A stretch of 64,000 nucleotides of DNA from Candidatus Rokuibacteriota bacterium (GTDB taxonomy: Bacteria; Methylomirabilota; Methylomirabilia; Rokubacteriales; CSP1-6), in assembly GCA_016184365.1 (NCBI GenBank), contig JACPCW010000075.1, positions 17,617 through 81,616 of the forward strand, given 5' to 3'. Positions 24,300 to 33,060 of the stretch are shown one piece after another. Each line of letters starts with the position of its first letter. The first letter of the stretch is position 1. The translations under genes and the position numbers were made by a program. The notes beneath the pieces were generated by a model, which saw nothing but the letters and a program-made list of their open reading frames with translations, was not told where the DNA came from and ran no database searches.

Positions 24300-25317
24300 A
24301 TGGAACCGACGCAGGTCACCGGACGCCAGCGCGTCTCGGCCGCCTACAAGGGCGGCTTCGCCGACCGCGTGCCCGCCTATCCGATCGCCGGCTCGTTCGC
24401 GGGATGCGCCGACGGCCTGTCGATCGAGGAGTACTGCACGAGCCCGAAGAAGGCCGTGAAGGCGATGATCAACTACTACGAGCGGTACCAGCCGGACATC
24501 ATGATCGCACGTGCTGCAGGACGACAAGGGCAAGCTCGCGAAGCTCGAGGTGCCCGATCCGTATCGCCACGGCCGGCTGCCGGACTTCCTGGAGCAGTGC
24601 GAGGCGCTGTCCGCGCAGAAGTTCCCGAGCGGGCTCGGCGCCGTGCTCGTCGGTCCGTGGACGATCGCGATGCTCATGCGAAACCCCGAGCTCATGTGTC
24701 TCGACACCATCGACGATCCGGCATTCGTGCACGAGCTGATGCGGTTCGCCACGGAGTACGCCAAGCGCTTCGGCGACGCGGTGCTCGAGCGGAAGATCGG
24801 GCTGAGCTACACCGATCCGACGGCGTCGTGCTCGCTGGTCGGACCCGACACGTATCGCGAGTTCATCAAGCCCTACCACCAGGACATGGTGAATTACTTC
24901 AAGGCGAAGAAGGCCGGCACGACGATCCACATCTGCGGCACGACGCACCAGATTCACGAAGACCTGGTGGACGTCGGGTTCGTCGCCATCACGATCGACC
25001 TCGATCAGCAGGCGGACCCGGCGCTCAAGGTCGATCAGCTCGACAAGCTCGTGACGCTCGGCAACCAGCGCAACGTCGTCGCCGTCGGCAACGTCGACGT
25101 CACGATCTTCGAGCGCGCGAGCCAGGCCGAGATCGAGGCCGAGGTGCGGCGCTGCATCGACACCGTCGGTCCCCGGTCGCGGTTCGTGCTGTCGACCTCG
25201 TGCGAGCTGCCGCCGCGCGCGAATCCCGACTGCGTGAAGTGGATGATGGACGCCGCGCGCGACTTTGGTCGCTACGATCGGATCTTCGACGGAAAGGTTC
25301 CCACCGCCTCCGCTTGA
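24300..25317 (+). pseudogene. Uroporphyrinogen decarboxylase-family methyltransferase (MtaA/MtbA-like), disrupted by an internal deletion
   Basis: The first 68 codons from ATG 24300 (after AGGAGG) encode a normal family N-terminus (VSAAYKGGFADRVPAYPIAG to YQPDIMIA). At about 24508 the frame shifts. The remainder (VLQDDKGKLAKLEVPDPYRHGR to DGKVPTASA) continues in another frame to 25317. About 30 residues normally lying between strand 2 and this point are missing, so the event is a deletion not divisible by three. The zinc-type motif HICGTTH and Cys in LSTSCELPP resemble methylcobamide:thiol methyltransferases rather than true HemE. Inactive unless the deletion is an assembly error. Confidence 0.7.
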
Positions 25318-26027
25318 GCGCTTCCGTCGCTGACACGTTCGCGGCGCTTCCGCGGCGCTTCCGTGGACTTGGCGCCGTCACCGGCACGCTGAAGCCCGCG
25401 GATCTTCCCGATCCGCTCGTCGTCGAGTACGACGTGGCCGGGCCCGGGGGCGGGTGGTGGCACGTGATCGCGGATGCGCACGGCTGCACGGTGCACGAAG
25501 GCCGCGCCGACGATCCGTGGATCGGCGTGCGCGTGCTCGCCGACGACTGGATCGATCTTCACGCCGGCCGCATGTCCGTGTGGACGCTCATCCGATCGGG
25601 ACGCCTGACGTTCACGCCGGAATATGGCGAGGCGTCGGATCTTCCGTACCTCGGCCTGCTCGGGCCGGCGGTCGAGCCTCCCCGCAATGCCGCGTGGCTC
25701 GCGCTGCATCGGCTCGAGCCGGCCCGGCGCGGCTGTTTCGTCGCCGGGTCGCGACCCGACTTCGACCTCTACGAGTGCTGGCGCAGCACGGTGATGCTCG
25801 CACCGAACGGGCGAACGATCGCGATCGTCGCGGGCCTCGCGTGGGCCATCACCATCTGGTGGCTGCGGGCACGGCCGTTGGCGGGTATCGGCGCGGCGTT
25901 GGTGACGGGGATCGTGCTCTTCGTCGTCGCGCTCGGTCTGATCCGGCTCGCGAACCTCGACCGGCGTGTCTTCACGTTCGCCCTGGTGAGCGGTCTGCTG
26001 ACCGTGCGCCCGCGCAGCCGGGATTGA
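25314..26027 (+). CDS. SCP2-like lipid-binding domain protein with two C-terminal membrane helices
   Basis: A 237-residue protein. TTG 25314 overlaps the stop of the preceding gene as TTGA; no better start is in frame. Residues 10-150 resemble an SCP2 sterol/lipid-carrier domain (LVVEYDVAGPGGGWWHVIADAHG, DDWIDLHAGRMSVWTLIRSGRLTF). Residues about 165-215 form two transmembrane helices (TIAIVAGLAWAITIWWL and GAALVTGIVLFVVALGLI). The combination suggests a membrane-tethered lipid-binding protein. The assignment of the first domain is by pattern only. Confidence 0.55.
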   Translation: MSASVADTFAALPRRFRGLGAVTGTLKPADLPDPLVVEYDVAGPGGGWWHVIADAHGCTVHEGRADDPWIGVRVLADDWIDLHAGRMSVWTLIRSGRLTFTPEYGEASDLPYLGLLGPAVEPPRNAAWLALHRLEPARRGCFVAGSRPDFDLYECWRSTVMLAPNGRTIAIVAGLAWAITIWWLRARPLAGIGAALVTGIVLFVVALGLIRLANLDRRVFTFALVSGLLTVRPRSRD

Positions 26028-26777
26028 TCAGGGCGCGCCTCCCTGCTGGCGCTCGACCTCTTCCATGATCATCGTGTTCAGGTCGTCGATCAGCTTCAGC
26101 CGCTCGACGCGGCCGTCGTTCCGGATCAGCTCGCGGATGCGCGACGGCCGCGCCGACAGCATGACGAGCGTCGTGCCGATCTCGACGGCTTCCTCGATGG
26201 CATGCGTCACGAAGAGGATGGTGCGGCCGGTCTCGCGCCAGATGCGGCGGACTTCGCGCTGCATGATGCGGCGGTTCTGGGCGTCGAGCGCGCCGAACGG
26301 CTCGTCCATCAGCAGGACGTCCGGTTCGATGGCGAGCGCGCGGGCGATGGCGGCGCGCTGCCGCATGCCGCCGGATACCCGACCGGGATAGTACGTCTCG
26401 AATCCCGCGAGCCCGACGAGCCCGAGATAGCGGCGCGCCGTCGCGAGACGCTCGGTCGCGGGCATGCCGAGGGGTTTCAGGACGAGGGCGACGTTGTCCT
26501 CGAGGGTCATCCAGGGCAGGAGGCGGTCCTCCTGGAACACGACGCCGATGCGCCGCTGGTGCGGCCGCCCGGCGACGATGAGCTCGCCGTCGATGCCGAC
26601 CGCGCCGCGGGTCGCCGGCTCGAGACCGCCGATGATGCGCAGCAGCGTGGTCTTGCCGCAGCCGTTCGGCCCGAGCAGGCAGAGGAACTCGCCGGCGTCG
26701 ACGGAGAACGACACGCGGTCGATGATCGGGATGAGGTAGTCCTTGCCGACGTCCTCGACGACGAGCTTCACCGCCAT
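26028..26777 (-). CDS. ABC transporter ATP-binding protein, TauB/SsuB-like
   Basis: A 249-residue ATPase. Walker A GPNGCGKTT, Q-loop VVFQEDRLLPWMTL, signature VSGGMRQRAAIARAL, Walker B VLLMDEPFGALD and switch His in FVTHAIEEAV are all present. Together with the permease (26768-27517) and binding protein (27514-28506) it forms a complete nitrate/sulfonate/taurine-type (NMT1-family) importer. ATG 26777 lies 10 bp inside the end of the permease gene. Last gene of the trpB2-led operon. Confidence 0.95.
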   Translation of the reverse strand: MAVKLVVEDVGKDYLIPIIDRVSFSVDAGEFLCLLGPNGCGKTTLLRIIGGLEPATRGAVGIDGELIVAGRPHQRRIGVVFQEDRLLPWMTLEDNVALVLKPLGMPATERLATARRYLGLVGLAGFETYYPGRVSGGMRQRAAIARALAIEPDVLLMDEPFGALDAQNRRIMQREVRRIWRETGRTILFVTHAIEEAVEIGTTLVMLSARPSRIRELIRNDGRVERLKLIDDLNTMIMEEVERQQGGAP

Positions 26778-27517
26778 CGCATGAGCCGTCGCGACAGCGC
26801 GTCGAACACGAGCGCATCCGTCAGCATCATCACCAGGATCATGACGACCGCCCAGACGAAGACCATCTGCGTGGCGAGGATCTCGCGGCTGTAATTCATG
26901 ATGTAGCCGATCCCGGACGTCACGCCGAAGATCTCGGCGACCACCGACACCTTCAGCGCGAGCCCGAAGCCCACCTTCATGCCGGCGATCAGGTACGGCA
27001 GCGTCGACGGCACCACGATCGCGCGGAACTTCTCGCGGCCCGAGAGCCGGTAGACGTCGCCCATCTCGAGCAGGCGGCGGTCGACGCTCTCGACGCCTTC
27101 GATGAGGTTCGACGCCACGACGGGCAGCGTGATCATGAACGTCGTGAAGATCGGCGCCCAGTGCGACAGGCCGAACCAGATGATGGAGATGACGATCCAC
27201 ACGAAGACCGACGTGGCGTTCAGCACGGCGGTGAGATCGCGGACGATGCCGCGCGCGGTGCGCGACACGAACCCGAGCAGGGCCGCCACCAGCGCCGTGA
27301 CGACGGCGGCGCCGAACCCGATCACGATGCGGGAGAGTGACGCCGCCGTGTGCGTCCAGATCTCTCCCGTCCGCACCACCTCGACGAAGCCGACGATGAC
27401 CGACCACGGCGAGGGCAGGACGTAGGCGCCGTACCGCCACGACACCGCGGTCCAGACCGCGACGATGAGCGCGACGACGGCGAGGGTCGGCAGGCGCAGG
27501 CGGGCGACCCAGGTCAC
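26768..27517 (-). CDS. ABC transporter permease, TauC/SsuC-like
   Basis: A 249-residue inner-membrane protein with six helices. It carries the family segment AVLNATSVFVWIVISIIWFG and the EAA-type loop MGDVYRLSGREKFRAIVVPS. GTG 27517 overlaps the binding-protein stop as GTGA. It pairs with the ATPase at 26028 and the binding protein at 27514. Homodimeric permease is the rule for this family. Confidence 0.92.
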   Translation of the reverse strand: MTWVARLRLPTLAVVALIVAVWTAVSWRYGAYVLPSPWSVIVGFVEVVRTGEIWTHTAASLSRIVIGFGAAVVTALVAALLGFVSRTARGIVRDLTAVLNATSVFVWIVISIIWFGLSHWAPIFTTFMITLPVVASNLIEGVESVDRRLLEMGDVYRLSGREKFRAIVVPSTLPYLIAGMKVGFGLALKVSVVAEIFGVTSGIGYIMNYSREILATQMVFVWAVVMILVMMLTDALVFDALSRRLMRWR

Positions 27518-28506
27518 GCCCGGTGAAAGAACTCCTTCCTGATGCGCTCCGGGTTGTCCCAGACGTCCGACTTCAGGAAGCCGAACTCCTTGTTGATCTT
27601 GAGCTGGGCGATCAGCGTGTCGACCTGCTCGTCCGGCAGGCCGTGAAGCATGCGGACGGTTTCCTTGTGCGCGACGTCGATCACGTCCTTGGGCAGCTTG
27701 GTGACCTCGGCCACGATCTCCTTCGCGCGCGCCGGCTTGTTGTACCAGATGTCCACGGCGTCGCGTTGCGCGTCGTTCAGGTCGCGCGCGATCGGCGCGT
27801 GCTTCTCGAGGAACTCCTTGTGCACCAGGTAGCACACGTGCACCGGGAAGCCGCTCGCCCGGCCCGTCGCCTTGCGCCACAGGTCGATCTGCTTCGCGAG
27901 ATAGACGCCGTCGCCGCGATGCACGACGCTGTCGGTGATCGGCTGCCAGGCGATGATCGCGTCGACGTCCTTCTTCGCGAGCAGCGTCACCATGTCCGGC
28001 GGCGCCGTCGCCGTCACGATCTGCGCTTGCTTCTGGATGTCGAAGCCGTAGCCCTTTCGGAGCAGCGCGTTGATGTCGAAGAACGTCGACGTGCCGACGA
28101 TGGCGGCGATCTTCCTGCCTTTCAGGTCTTCGACCTTCGTGAGCCCCGCGTCCTTGCGGGCGACGATGGCGCCGAGCACGGCCGTGGCGACGCCGGTCAC
28201 CTTGAGCGGCACGCCGTCCTCGAACGCCTTCGCGGCCAGCGCGAAGCTCATGTCGATCGCGTCGACGTTCTTCGACGCGAGCTGGTTCAGGAGCGGGCCG
28301 GGTGCGCCGGCGATGACCGAGTATTCCGCCTGCCAGCCGCGTTTGCCGAGCAGGTCTTCCTTGTGAATGATCTCGGTCGCGGCCCAGCCGAGCTGGAGAT
28401 ACGCGAGCCGCACCTTGCCCTTGCCGGTCTGGGCGCGCGCGCCGGCGGGCGCGACGAGCACCGCGGCCGCCGTGCCGGTCGCCTCGAGAAACTCGCGACG
28501 CTTCAT
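27514..28506 (-). CDS. NMT1/TauA-type substrate-binding protein of an ABC importer
   Basis: A 330-residue periplasmic binding protein with a twin-arginine-like signal ([18 protein letters not shown] to ARA). The fold is recognisable from [63 protein letters not shown] and [17 protein letters not shown]. Family ligands include sulfonates, nitrate and pyrimidine precursors. ATG 28506 overlaps the stop of trpB2 (ATGA). Substrate unknown; its linkage to trpB2 suggests an aromatic or amino-acid-related ligand (inference). Confidence 0.9.
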   Translation of the reverse strand: MKRREFLEATGTAAAVLVAPAGARAQTGKGKVRLAYLQLGWAATEIIHKEDLLGKRGWQAEYSVIAGAPGPLLNQLASKNVDAIDMSFALAAKAFEDGVPLKVTGVATAVLGAIVARKDAGLTKVEDLKGRKIAAIVGTSTFFDINALLRKGYGFDIQKQAQIVTATAPPDMVTLLAKKDVDAIIAWQPITDSVVHRGDGVYLAKQIDLWRKATGRASGFPVHVCYLVHKEFLEKHAPIARDLNDAQRDAVDIWYNKPARAKEIVAEVTKLPKDVIDVAHKETVRMLHGLPDEQVDTLIAQLKINKEFGFLKSDVWDNPERIRKEFFHRA

Positions 28507-29888
28507 ACCTTCACCTGGGGCACGCCGCGCAGCGCCTCGGCGATCTTCTCCGCCGGGTATTCGTAGTCCTGGAGCTTGCCGGCCAGGAACTGCTCGTACG
28601 CGCCGAGATCGAAGTGGCCGTGCCCCGAGAGGTTGAACACGATCGTCTTGCGCTTGCCTTCCTTCTTGCACCGCTCGGCCTCGTCGATGACAACGCGGAT
28701 GGCGTGCGCCGCCTCCGGCGCCGGGATCACGCCTTCCGAGCGCGCGAACTGCATCGCGGCCTGGAACGTCGCGATCTGCGGGACGGCCACGGCCTCGATC
28801 ACGCCTTCGTCGTACAGCTTGCAGACGAGCGGCGCCATGCCGTGATAGCGAAGCCCGCCCGCGTGCAGCGGCGCGGGAATGAAGCCGTGCCCGAGCGTGT
28901 GCATCTTCACGAGCGGCGTCATGCCGACGGTGTCGCCGAAGTCGTACGTGTACGTGCCCTTGGTGAGACTCGGGCACGCGCTGGGCTCGACGGCGATGAG
29001 GCGCAGCTTCTTCTTCTTGCCGGTGAGCTTGTCCGCGGCGAACGGGAAGCTGAGCCCGGCGAAGTTCGAGCCGCCCCCGGCGCAGGCGATGACGATGTCC
29101 GCCTCGTCATCCGCCTTCTCGAGCTGCTTCTTCGTTTCGAGGCCGATGATGGTCTGATGCATGAGCACGTGGTTCAGCACGGAGCCGAGCGAGTACTTCG
29201 TGTCGTCACGCGTCGCGGCGTCTTCGACCGCTTCGCTGATCGCGATGCCCAGCGAGCCGGGCGAGTTCACGTCCTGATCGAGCACCTTCTTGCCGGCCTG
29301 CGTGTCGGTGCTGGGGCTCGCGACGACCTGCGCGCCCCACGTCTCCATCATGATGCGGCGATACGGCTTCTGCTGATACGACACCTTGACCATGTACACC
29401 TTGCACTGGAGACCGAAGAGCTGGCTCGCGAACGCGAGCGCCGAGCCCCACTGACCGGCGCCGGTCTCCGTGCTGAGACGGGTGACGCCTTCCTTCTTGT
29501 TGTAGTACGCCTGCGCGACCGCGGTGTTCGGCTTGTGACTGCCGGCCGGGCTGACGCCTTCGTACTTGTAGTAGATCCGTGCGGGCGTACCGATCGTCTT
29601 CTCGAGCCGGCGCGCGCGGAAGAGCGGACTCGGACGCCAGAGGCGATAGACGTCGCGGACGGCATCCGGGATCTCGACCCAGCGGTCGGTGCCGACTTCC
29701 TGCTTGATGAGCTCCATCGGGAACAGCGGCGCCAGGTCGGCGGGACCGATCGGCTGGCCGGTGCCGGGATGGAGGACGGGCGGCGCCGGGGTCTTGAAAT
29801 CGGCCTGGATGTTGTACCACTTCGCCGGGATGTCTCTCTCGTCGAGCGTGAACTTCGTGCGCTGTTTGTCCGCGGCAGCTGACGCCAT
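28503..29888 (-). CDS. trpB: TrpB2-type tryptophan synthase beta chain
   Basis: A 461-residue PLP enzyme of the long TrpB2 branch. The Schiff-base Lys119 is in GSHKPNTA, the catalytic-Glu region is [17 protein letters not shown], and the phosphate cup is [11 protein letters not shown]. It has the TrpB2-specific N-terminal extension and the insert [16 protein letters not shown]. TrpB2 joins indole with serine (or phosphoserine in some archaea) without a tight TrpA partner. No trp biosynthesis gene is nearby; instead it heads an operon with a complete ABC importer, all genes coupled by overlaps. ATG 29888 follows AGGAGG. It may salvage indole or act on another beta-elimination substrate. Confidence 0.92.
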   Translation of the reverse strand: MASAAADKQRTKFTLDERDIPAKWYNIQADFKTPAPPVLHPGTGQPIGPADLAPLFPMELIKQEVGTDRWVEIPDAVRDVYRLWRPSPLFRARRLEKTIGTPARIYYKYEGVSPAGSHKPNTAVAQAYYNKKEGVTRLSTETGAGQWGSALAFASQLFGLQCKVYMVKVSYQQKPYRRIMMETWGAQVVASPSTDTQAGKKVLDQDVNSPGSLGIAISEAVEDAATRDDTKYSLGSVLNHVLMHQTIIGLETKKQLEKADDEADIVIACAGGGSNFAGLSFPFAADKLTGKKKKLRLIAVEPSACPSLTKGTYTYDFGDTVGMTPLVKMHTLGHGFIPAPLHAGGLRYHGMAPLVCKLYDEGVIEAVAVPQIATFQAAMQFARSEGVIPAPEAAHAIRVVIDEAERCKKEGKRKTIVFNLSGHGHFDLGAYEQFLAGKLQDYEYPAEKIAEALRGVPQVKV

Positions 29889-30009
29889 TGGGGGGACCTC
29901 CTGTCGGACGACTCGCGGAGAAAAGTGGCGACACGATACCACGACCGATTCGGGCCGGTCGCTGGCACCCGGATTGAATCATTCGGGCGCCGTGGCACGA
30001 TCGCGTCCC
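29889..30009. promoter_or_regulatory. Divergent intergenic region between trpB2 and the BrkB-like gene
   Basis: The 121 bp hold the ribosome binding site of trpB2 (AGGAGGTCC on the minus strand). No convincing -10/-35 pair was found, and no leader peptide rich in Trp codons or attenuator-like hairpin series was seen on the trpB2 side. Confidence 0.3.
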
Positions 30010-31224
30010 GTGCCCGCATCGTCGTCGGCGGCGCAAGCCGTCGAACAGCGCGTGTCGCCGTGGAAGCTGGGCGGTCTCGGCGTCCGCGAGCTCGGGAAGC
30101 GCCTGTACAAGGAAGCGTGGACCGACGAGATCATGGATCGCGCGGCCGGTCTGGCGTATTACTTCCTGTTCGCGCTGTTCCCCGCGCTGCTGTTCCTCAC
30201 GTCGCTGCTCGGCATGCTGCCCATCCCGGATCTCATGAACCGGCTGATGTCGTACGTCGAGCAGACGCTGCCGGGCGACGCGGCGTCGGTGATCCAGAAG
30301 ACGCTCGGCGAGATCGTGCGCGGCGCGCACGGCGGCCTGCTGTCGATCGGCGCGCTCGCGGCGCTGTGGGCGGCGTCCGCCGGACTGGCGTCCATGATGA
30401 CCGCGCTCAACGTCGCCTATGGCGTCGAAGACACCCGGCCGTGGTGGAAGCGCCGCGCGATCGCCGTCGCACTCACGCTCGCGCTGTCGCTCCTGGTCCT
30501 GTCGGCCATGGTGCTGCTGGTCTTCGGCGGCCCGATCGGCCGGTTCCTCGGCGACACGATCGGGCTCGGGAATGCCGCCGTCATGGCCTGGAACATCGCG
30601 CAGTATCCCGTCGCGATCGCGTTCGTCGTCGCCGGCGTCGCGCTGCTCTACTTCGTGGCGCCGGCCGTCGAGCAGCGCACGTGGTACTGGGTGACGCCCG
30701 GATCCATCGTCGCCACCGTCGCGTGGATCGGCATGTCGCTCGGTCTCAGGCTCTACGTCACGCAGTTCGGGAACTACGGCGCGACGTACGGCTCGATCGC
30801 GGGCGTGATTCTCTTGATGCTGTGGCTGTACCTGGCCGGTCTCGTGATCCTGCTGGGCGCCGAGATCAATTCCGAGATCGAGCATGCGGCCGCCGCGCAG
30901 GGCGCGCCGACGGCGAAGGCGGAAGGCGAGCTGGCGCCCGGCGTGCCGGGGCCGCCGCCGCGCGCGCAGCAGGAAGTGGTCGAGCGCGATGTGGCCGAAC
31001 GCGTCGCGCTGCGCGGCCAGTCGGTCCCCCTGCCGGGCGCCGGTCCGTTCGCCCAGAGCGCGACCGCGCGCGTGGCCGACGCCGGTGTCGGCGCCGCGCA
31101 CACGATCCGCGCGCTCCCGTGGGTGGCCGCGTGGGGGTCGATGCGGCTCGTCGCTCGCGTGACCGGAAGGCTCGCGGGGCGCCGCCGCCGCCGAACCCCG
31201 CGCGACTATCGCCGCGCGGCTTGA
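30010..31224 (+). CDS. YihY/BrkB-family inner-membrane protein
   Basis: A 404-residue protein. Residues 35-300 are the BrkB/YihY domain with six helices (AAGLAYYFLFALFPALLFLTSLL at the start, NYGATYGSIAGVILLMLWLYLAGLVILLGAEIN at the end). The last 100 residues are a charged, proline-rich cytoplasmic tail ending in an Arg-rich stretch. The family is often mislabelled ribonuclease BN; its true role in envelope stability or transport is unsettled. GTG 30010 is chosen for length; other starts upstream overlap the divergent gene. Two RE copies follow the stop codon. Confidence 0.85.
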   Translation: MPASSSAAQAVEQRVSPWKLGGLGVRELGKRLYKEAWTDEIMDRAAGLAYYFLFALFPALLFLTSLLGMLPIPDLMNRLMSYVEQTLPGDAASVIQKTLGEIVRGAHGGLLSIGALAALWAASAGLASMMTALNVAYGVEDTRPWWKRRAIAVALTLALSLLVLSAMVLLVFGGPIGRFLGDTIGLGNAAVMAWNIAQYPVAIAFVVAGVALLYFVAPAVEQRTWYWVTPGSIVATVAWIGMSLGLRLYVTQFGNYGATYGSIAGVILLMLWLYLAGLVILLGAEINSEIEHAAAAQGAPTAKAEGELAPGVPGPPPRAQQEVVERDVAERVALRGQSVPLPGAGPFAQSATARVADAGVGAAHTIRALPWVAAWGSMRLVARVTGRLAGRRRRRTPRDYRRAA

Positions 31225-31236
31225 GATCGATTCACA

Positions 31237-31306
31237 TGGGGCCCCCGACATGGCCCCCATACCCCCAGCGCTCGGAAACCGGCCCGGCGCAGCCGTGCCG
31301 GTCGAT
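31237..31306 (-). repeat. RE element copy 5 (first of a tandem pair)
   Basis: Hairpin 2 is TGGGGCCCCCGACATGGCCCC-like, hairpin 1 is ACCGGC-ACGGCTGCG-CCGGGCCGGT-like, and the terminal TCGAT is reversed on this strand. It lies just after the BrkB-like gene, followed 9 bp later by copy 6 in the same orientation. Confidence 0.85.
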
Positions 31307-31315
31307 TGTTTGAGA

Positions 31316-31389
31316 TGGGCGCCCCCCGACATGGCCCCCATACCCCCCAACGCTCGGAACCGGCGCGGCGCAGCCGTGCCGGTCCTCGA
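31316..31389 (-). repeat. RE element copy 6 (second of a tandem pair)
   Basis: Same plan and orientation as copy 5. Hairpin 2 has a slightly altered arm (TGGGCGCCCCCC), and hairpin 1 again pairs GACCGGCACGGCTGCGCC-like arms. This is the only place in the window where two full elements sit in tandem. Confidence 0.85.
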
Positions 31390-31455
31390 CTTACCGTGCG
31401 ATGCACTCGTAGACTCGGGTCCGCGACGATCATCATCGATCCGGAGGAGCCCGTC

Positions 31456-32280
31456 ATGGCGAGCGCGACGATCGAGATCCGGAAGCTCACCCCGCACTGC
31501 GGCGCGGAGATCGGCGGCGTCGATCTCGCCGCCGCCATGGACGACCCGACGTTCGCCGCGGTTCACCAGGCACTGGCCGACCACGGCGTCATCTTCTTCC
31601 GCGACCAGACGCTGACGCCCGAGCAGCAGAAGGCGTTCGCGCGCCGCTTCGGTGAGCTGCACATCCATCCGGCGTATCCGCACCTCCTCGCCGGCCATCC
31701 GGAGATCATGGAGATCTACGCCGACGAAAAGTCCCAGCGCGTTGCCGGCGAGGCGTGGCACTCGGACGTGTCGTGCGATGCGGAGCCGCCGCTCGGAACC
31801 GTCCTCTATATGGTCGAGGTGCCGCCCGTCGGCGGCGACACGCTCTTCGCCAGCATGTACGCGGCGTACGACACGCTGTCGGAGCCGATGAAGCGGCTGC
31901 TCGAAGGCATGACGGCGATTCACGACGGCGAATACGTGTATCGCGGGCGCTACGAAGGCGTGGTCGAGGAAGGGAAGGTCTATCCGAAGTCGGAGCACCC
32001 GGTCATCCGCACGCATCCGGTGAGCGGGCGCAAGGCGCTCTTCGTCAACAGCACGTTCACGACGCGCATCGTGCAGCTCGCGAAGCACGAGAGCGACGCG
32101 ATCCTCGGGATGCTGTTCCGGCACGTCGAGACGCCGGAGCTCCAGTGCCGCTTCCGGTGGGACGTCGGCTCGGTCGCCTTCTGGGACAACCGCGGCGTGC
32201 AGCACCACGCGATGTGGGATTACTACCCGAATCGCCGCCGCGGCCTGCGCGCGACGATCCGCGGCGACAAGCCCGTGTGA
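31456..32280 (+). CDS. TauD/TfdA-family Fe(II)/2-oxoglutarate dioxygenase
   Basis: A 274-residue oxygenase. The facial triad is visible as His and Asp in EAWHSDVSC and the distal His in VQHHAMWDYYP; Arg in RRRGLRATIRGD binds 2-oxoglutarate. The N-terminus (IEIRKLTPHCGAEIGGVDL) is typical. Known substrates are taurine, sulfonates, 2,4-D and alkyl sulfates; this member cannot be assigned. GGAGGAG precedes ATG 31456. A lone hairpin 1 of the RE family follows the stop codon. Confidence 0.92.
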   Translation: MASATIEIRKLTPHCGAEIGGVDLAAAMDDPTFAAVHQALADHGVIFFRDQTLTPEQQKAFARRFGELHIHPAYPHLLAGHPEIMEIYADEKSQRVAGEAWHSDVSCDAEPPLGTVLYMVEVPPVGGDTLFASMYAAYDTLSEPMKRLLEGMTAIHDGEYVYRGRYEGVVEEGKVYPKSEHPVIRTHPVSGRKALFVNSTFTTRIVQLAKHESDAILGMLFRHVETPELQCRFRWDVGSVAFWDNRGVQHHAMWDYYPNRRRGLRATIRGDKPV

Positions 32281-32322
32281 TCGACAGGGAACCGGCCCGG
32301 CATAGCCGGACCGGTCCTCGAT
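32281..32322 (+). repeat. Half RE element (hairpin 1 only)
   Basis: Directly after the dioxygenase TGA: ACCGGCCCGGC-ATA-GCCGGACCGGT flanked by TCGA and CTCGAT, the signature ends of hairpin 1. Hairpin 2 is absent. It separates two convergent genes and may be a decayed or solo form. Confidence 0.6.
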
Positions 32323-32738
32323 TACGCGCGAGGCGCGAGCGGGATTCGCGTTCCGTCGGGTCGGCGCCAGATCGTCCGGAACTCGCGATCATACGTCCAG
32401 ACGCGAAAGCGTCGTTCGCGCCCTGACACGACGGCGAGGTAGCCGTCAGCCCAGTCGGGCTCGTGGTCTTCGTACTTGTCGAGCCACTCGAAGACTTCCG
32501 CCCACAGGCGGGATTCGTCGTCGGCGAGGTACGCGGTGACGGCGAACTCGTCGAGGAAGCGCCGCAGGCGCTTGCGCTGGATCGAACGCGTCAGCAGCGC
32601 GCACGCTTCCGTGAGCACGGCGCCGCAGGCGACGAGAGGCTCGCGGCCGATCCGATCCAGGTCGCGCAGGGCGGCCGCGTTCAGCGCGTCGCGGGGGTCG
32701 CAAAGCGCTACGAGTGGCGCCGTATCGAGCAGGATCAC
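32322..32738 (-). CDS. vapC: PIN-domain toxin (VapC-like)
   Basis: A 138-residue PIN-domain ribonuclease. Acidic residues of the active site are visible: Asp5 in LLDTAPLVAL, Glu in LTEACALL and the Asp cluster in DHEPDWADGYLAVVS. Strand/helix order is normal. GTG 32738 overlaps the antitoxin stop codon (GTGA), the usual antitoxin-then-toxin order. Target RNA not predictable. Confidence 0.85.
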   Translation of the reverse strand: MILLDTAPLVALCDPRDALNAAALRDLDRIGREPLVACGAVLTEACALLTRSIQRKRLRRFLDEFAVTAYLADDESRLWAEVFEWLDKYEDHEPDWADGYLAVVSGRERRFRVWTYDREFRTIWRRPDGTRIPLAPRA

Positions 32739-33019
32739 GATCGTCGACGCGCCAGCCGCCGGGCGATCGCGCGCCGTACCGCACGACGGTCGGTGAGGTC
32801 GAGCCGCCGGGGCCGCGGCCCAGGCGGATCGGGATACTCGGCGTAGATGAGGGCCATGACCTCCCGTGGACGCGGTCGGCGGGCCCGACGCACCCGACGC
32901 TGCCCGTGGGCTTCTCGGATCGCGTGGCGGACGAGATCCGAGATGCGGATGCCCGCCTGGCGGAGCTCGGCCGCGCGGCGGTCATCCTCCGGATCGAGCC
33001 TGACGTTGAGGAGTCTCAC
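32735..33019 (-). CDS. Antitoxin of the PIN toxin, ribbon-helix-helix-like
   Basis: A 94-residue protein. The N-terminal part (VRLLNVRLDPEDDRRAAELRQ, ISDLVRHAIREAH) looks like a ribbon-helix-helix DNA-binding domain; the Arg-rich C-terminus would contact the toxin. GTG 33019 has no strong ribosome binding site. Overlap with the PIN toxin supports a VapBC-type module that represses its own promoter. Confidence 0.7.
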   Translation of the reverse strand: MRLLNVRLDPEDDRRAAELRQAGIRISDLVRHAIREAHGQRRVRRARRPRPREVMALIYAEYPDPPGPRPRRLDLTDRRAVRRAIARRLARRRS

Positions 33020-33060
33020 GGCGCCAGTGTAAAGACGTTCGGTATTTACGTCAACGCGCG

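Noticed and set aside
31237..31389. Short coding sequence beginning MAPIPPA in the repeat region
   Set aside because: The same peptide pattern appears wherever an RE element is translated; it is repeat sequence, not a gene.
29206..32208. 1000-codon minus-strand open frame
   Set aside because: Crosses the BrkB, TauD and repeat regions antisense and out of frame; no conserved segment.
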